5,405 bases of DNA. Origin: an uncultured Collinsella sp. (GTDB taxonomy: Bacteria; Actinomycetota; Coriobacteriia; Coriobacteriales; Coriobacteriaceae). Under the pieces are notes generated by a model. The model saw nothing but the letters and a program-made list of their open reading frames with translations. It was not told the DNA's origin and did no database searches. Both the position numbers and the translations under genes were made by a program. Below, piece by piece: positions 4,548-5,405 of the stretch. Within the stretch, counting starts at the first letter, position 1. Every line of letters starts with the position of its first letter. The stretch lies in NCBI GenBank assembly GCA_900761995.1, contig CAAFEY010000007.1, forward strand, positions 1 through 5,405, written 5' to 3'.

Positions 4548-5405
4548 ATGCCCGACGACCGTAACGACAACAATTCCCAGACTCCCCGGGACCCAAAGAT
4601 CCCGGGGATGCCCGGAGGCAAGAAGCCCACGCGTACGGGCTGGCTGTATTTTCTTTTGGCTTGCGCGCTTCTGGGCTATGCCTTCTTTAATATGGGTTCC
4701 GGCTTTGCCAGCTCCAGCAATACCGTTAAGCTCGCGACGAGCGAGATGGTCAGCGCCATCAAGCAGGATCGCGTCGAAGATCTGACCTATACGGTTCAAG
4801 ACGGAAGCGTGACGGGTCATTACTGGAAGACAAAAAAGGACAAGGGCGATACGAGCGAGCTCAAGAGCTTCTCTTCGACCTATGTCGGCTCCGATTCGCT
4901 TGCCGAGCTCATGGCGGAGCACCCCGATACCAAGTACATCGTCAACACCAACGATCCCGATTTTTGGGGCGACTTGGCGATGAGTGTGCTTCCGACGATC
5001 GCCCTTATCGCCATCATGTTCTACTTTATGCGCCAGATGATGGGCGCCAACAACAGGAACATGCAGTTTGGCAAGACCAACGCCAAGACCAACGAGGCCA
5101 CACGCCCCAAGGTCAAGTTTGAAGACGTTGCCGGAGTGGACGAGGCAGTCGAGGAGCTCGAGGAGATCCGTGACTTTTTGAGCGATCCGGATCGCTATCG
5201 CAAGCTGGGCGCCAAGATCCCGCGTGGCGTGTTGCTGGTTGGCCCTCCGGGCACCGGTAAAACGCTGCTGGCCAAGGCCGTTGCCGGCGAGGCGGGCGTG
5301 CCGTTCTTTAGCATCTCGGGTTCCGACTTTGTCGAGATGTTCGTAGGTGTCGGCGCCAGCCGTGTGCGTGACCTCTTTAAGGAGGCCAAGTCCCAGGCCC
5401 CGTCG
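4548..5405 (+). CDS. ftsH: ATP-dependent zinc metalloprotease FtsH, N-terminal part (runs off window)
   Basis: FtsH is a membrane-anchored hexameric AAA+ protease that unfolds and degrades misassembled membrane proteins and some short-lived cytoplasmic regulators. The window holds the first 286 codons without a stop. A polar N-terminus of about 30 residues (MPDDRNDNNS...) precedes membrane helix 1 (about 32-49). An extracytoplasmic domain (about 50-142) and membrane helix 2 (about 143-160) follow, then a linker and the AAA+ domain. The latter begins with FEDVAGVDEAVEELEEI (191-207; position 201 is Val where many homologues have Lys). It has Walker A GPPGTGKT (232-239) and the pore-loop region FVEMFVGVG (261-269). 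Walker B, the second region of homology and the HExxH zinc site lie beyond the edge, so protease activity cannot be checked here. The start is the ATG one base after the hpt stop. The GC-rich hairpin at 4583-4608 lies in its codons 12-21. Confidence 0.95.
   Translation, partial: MPDDRNDNNSQTPRDPKIPGMPGGKKPTRTGWLYFLLACALLGYAFFNMGSGFASSSNTVKLATSEMVSAIKQDRVEDLTYTVQDGSVTGHYWKTKKDKGDTSELKSFSSTYVGSDSLAELMAEHPDTKYIVNTNDPDFWGDLAMSVLPTIALIAIMFYFMRQMMGANNRNMQFGKTNAKTNEATRPKVKFEDVAGVDEAVEELEEIRDFLSDPDRYRKLGAKIPRGVLLVGPPGTGKTLLAKAVAGEAGVPFFSISGSDFVEMFVGVGASRVRDLFKEAKSQAPS
4583..4608 (+). repeat. Perfect 9-bp hairpin in the first codons of ftsH
   Basis: TCCCCGGGA (4583-4591) and TCCCGGGGA (4600-4608) are exact inverted copies around an 8-base loop (CCCAAAGA). 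The stem is almost all G-C and begins 35 bases after the A of the ftsH start codon. The encoded stretch (TPRDPKIPGM) is in the polar N-terminal tail, where protein constraint is probably low. No T tract follows, so it is not an intrinsic terminator. It may affect translation or mRNA processing, but it could also be chance in GC-rich proline and glycine codons. Confidence 0.55.

Noticed and set aside
3935..4630. 231-codon open frame antisense to hpt
   Set aside because: It is a mirror of hpt codon bias, has no supporting ribosome binding site, and the + strand frame is a clear phosphoribosyltransferase.

Overview
The window looks like a piece of a chromosome from a moderately high-GC actinobacterium of the class Coriobacteriia. 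Collinsella or a close relative is my best guess. This rests on GC-rich codon use in tilS, hpt and ftsH, actinobacterial-looking protein sequences and the conserved order tilS-hpt-ftsH. It is recognition by eye, not a database result. All the genes look like core chromosomal functions. I see no insertion sequence, CRISPR array, phage gene or tRNA.

Layout. Positions 1-66 are the 3' end of a 5S rRNA gene on the + strand, so the left edge is the tail of an rRNA operon, closed by a strong intrinsic terminator at 101-130. Converging on it from the right (minus strand, 195-662) is an unrecognised 155-residue protein with a long polar, probably disordered region and one C-terminal membrane helix. 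An AT-rich intergenic stretch (663-939) full of inverted repeats separates it from a divergently transcribed small heat shock protein gene (hsp20, 940-1371). That gene ends at a strong, probably bidirectional terminator (1405-1438). A WalJ/YycJ-family metallo-beta-lactamase-fold protein (minus strand, 1454-2263) converges on the same terminator. It diverges, across only 48 bp, from tilS (2312-3850), the tRNA-Ile lysidine synthetase gene. After a 147-bp gap containing a long perfect inverted repeat and an extended -10 element come hpt (3998-4546) and, one base later, ftsH (4548 to the window edge, 286 codons, incomplete).

How the genes fit together. Hsp20 and FtsH both serve protein quality control: Hsp20 holds unfolded proteins and FtsH degrades membrane and regulatory proteins. 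TilS serves translation accuracy and Hpt serves purine salvage. hpt and ftsH are almost certainly one transcriptional unit. tilS may read into it, but the inverted repeat and -10-like element suggest a separate, regulated promoter for hpt-ftsH.

No clearly new multi-gene system is visible. The items most worth a second look are regulatory: the 29-bp dyad and HspR-like half-sites upstream of hsp20, the 31-bp inverted repeat abutting the hpt promoter, a perfect 9-bp hairpin inside the first codons of ftsH, and the unknown tail-anchored protein beside the rRNA operon.
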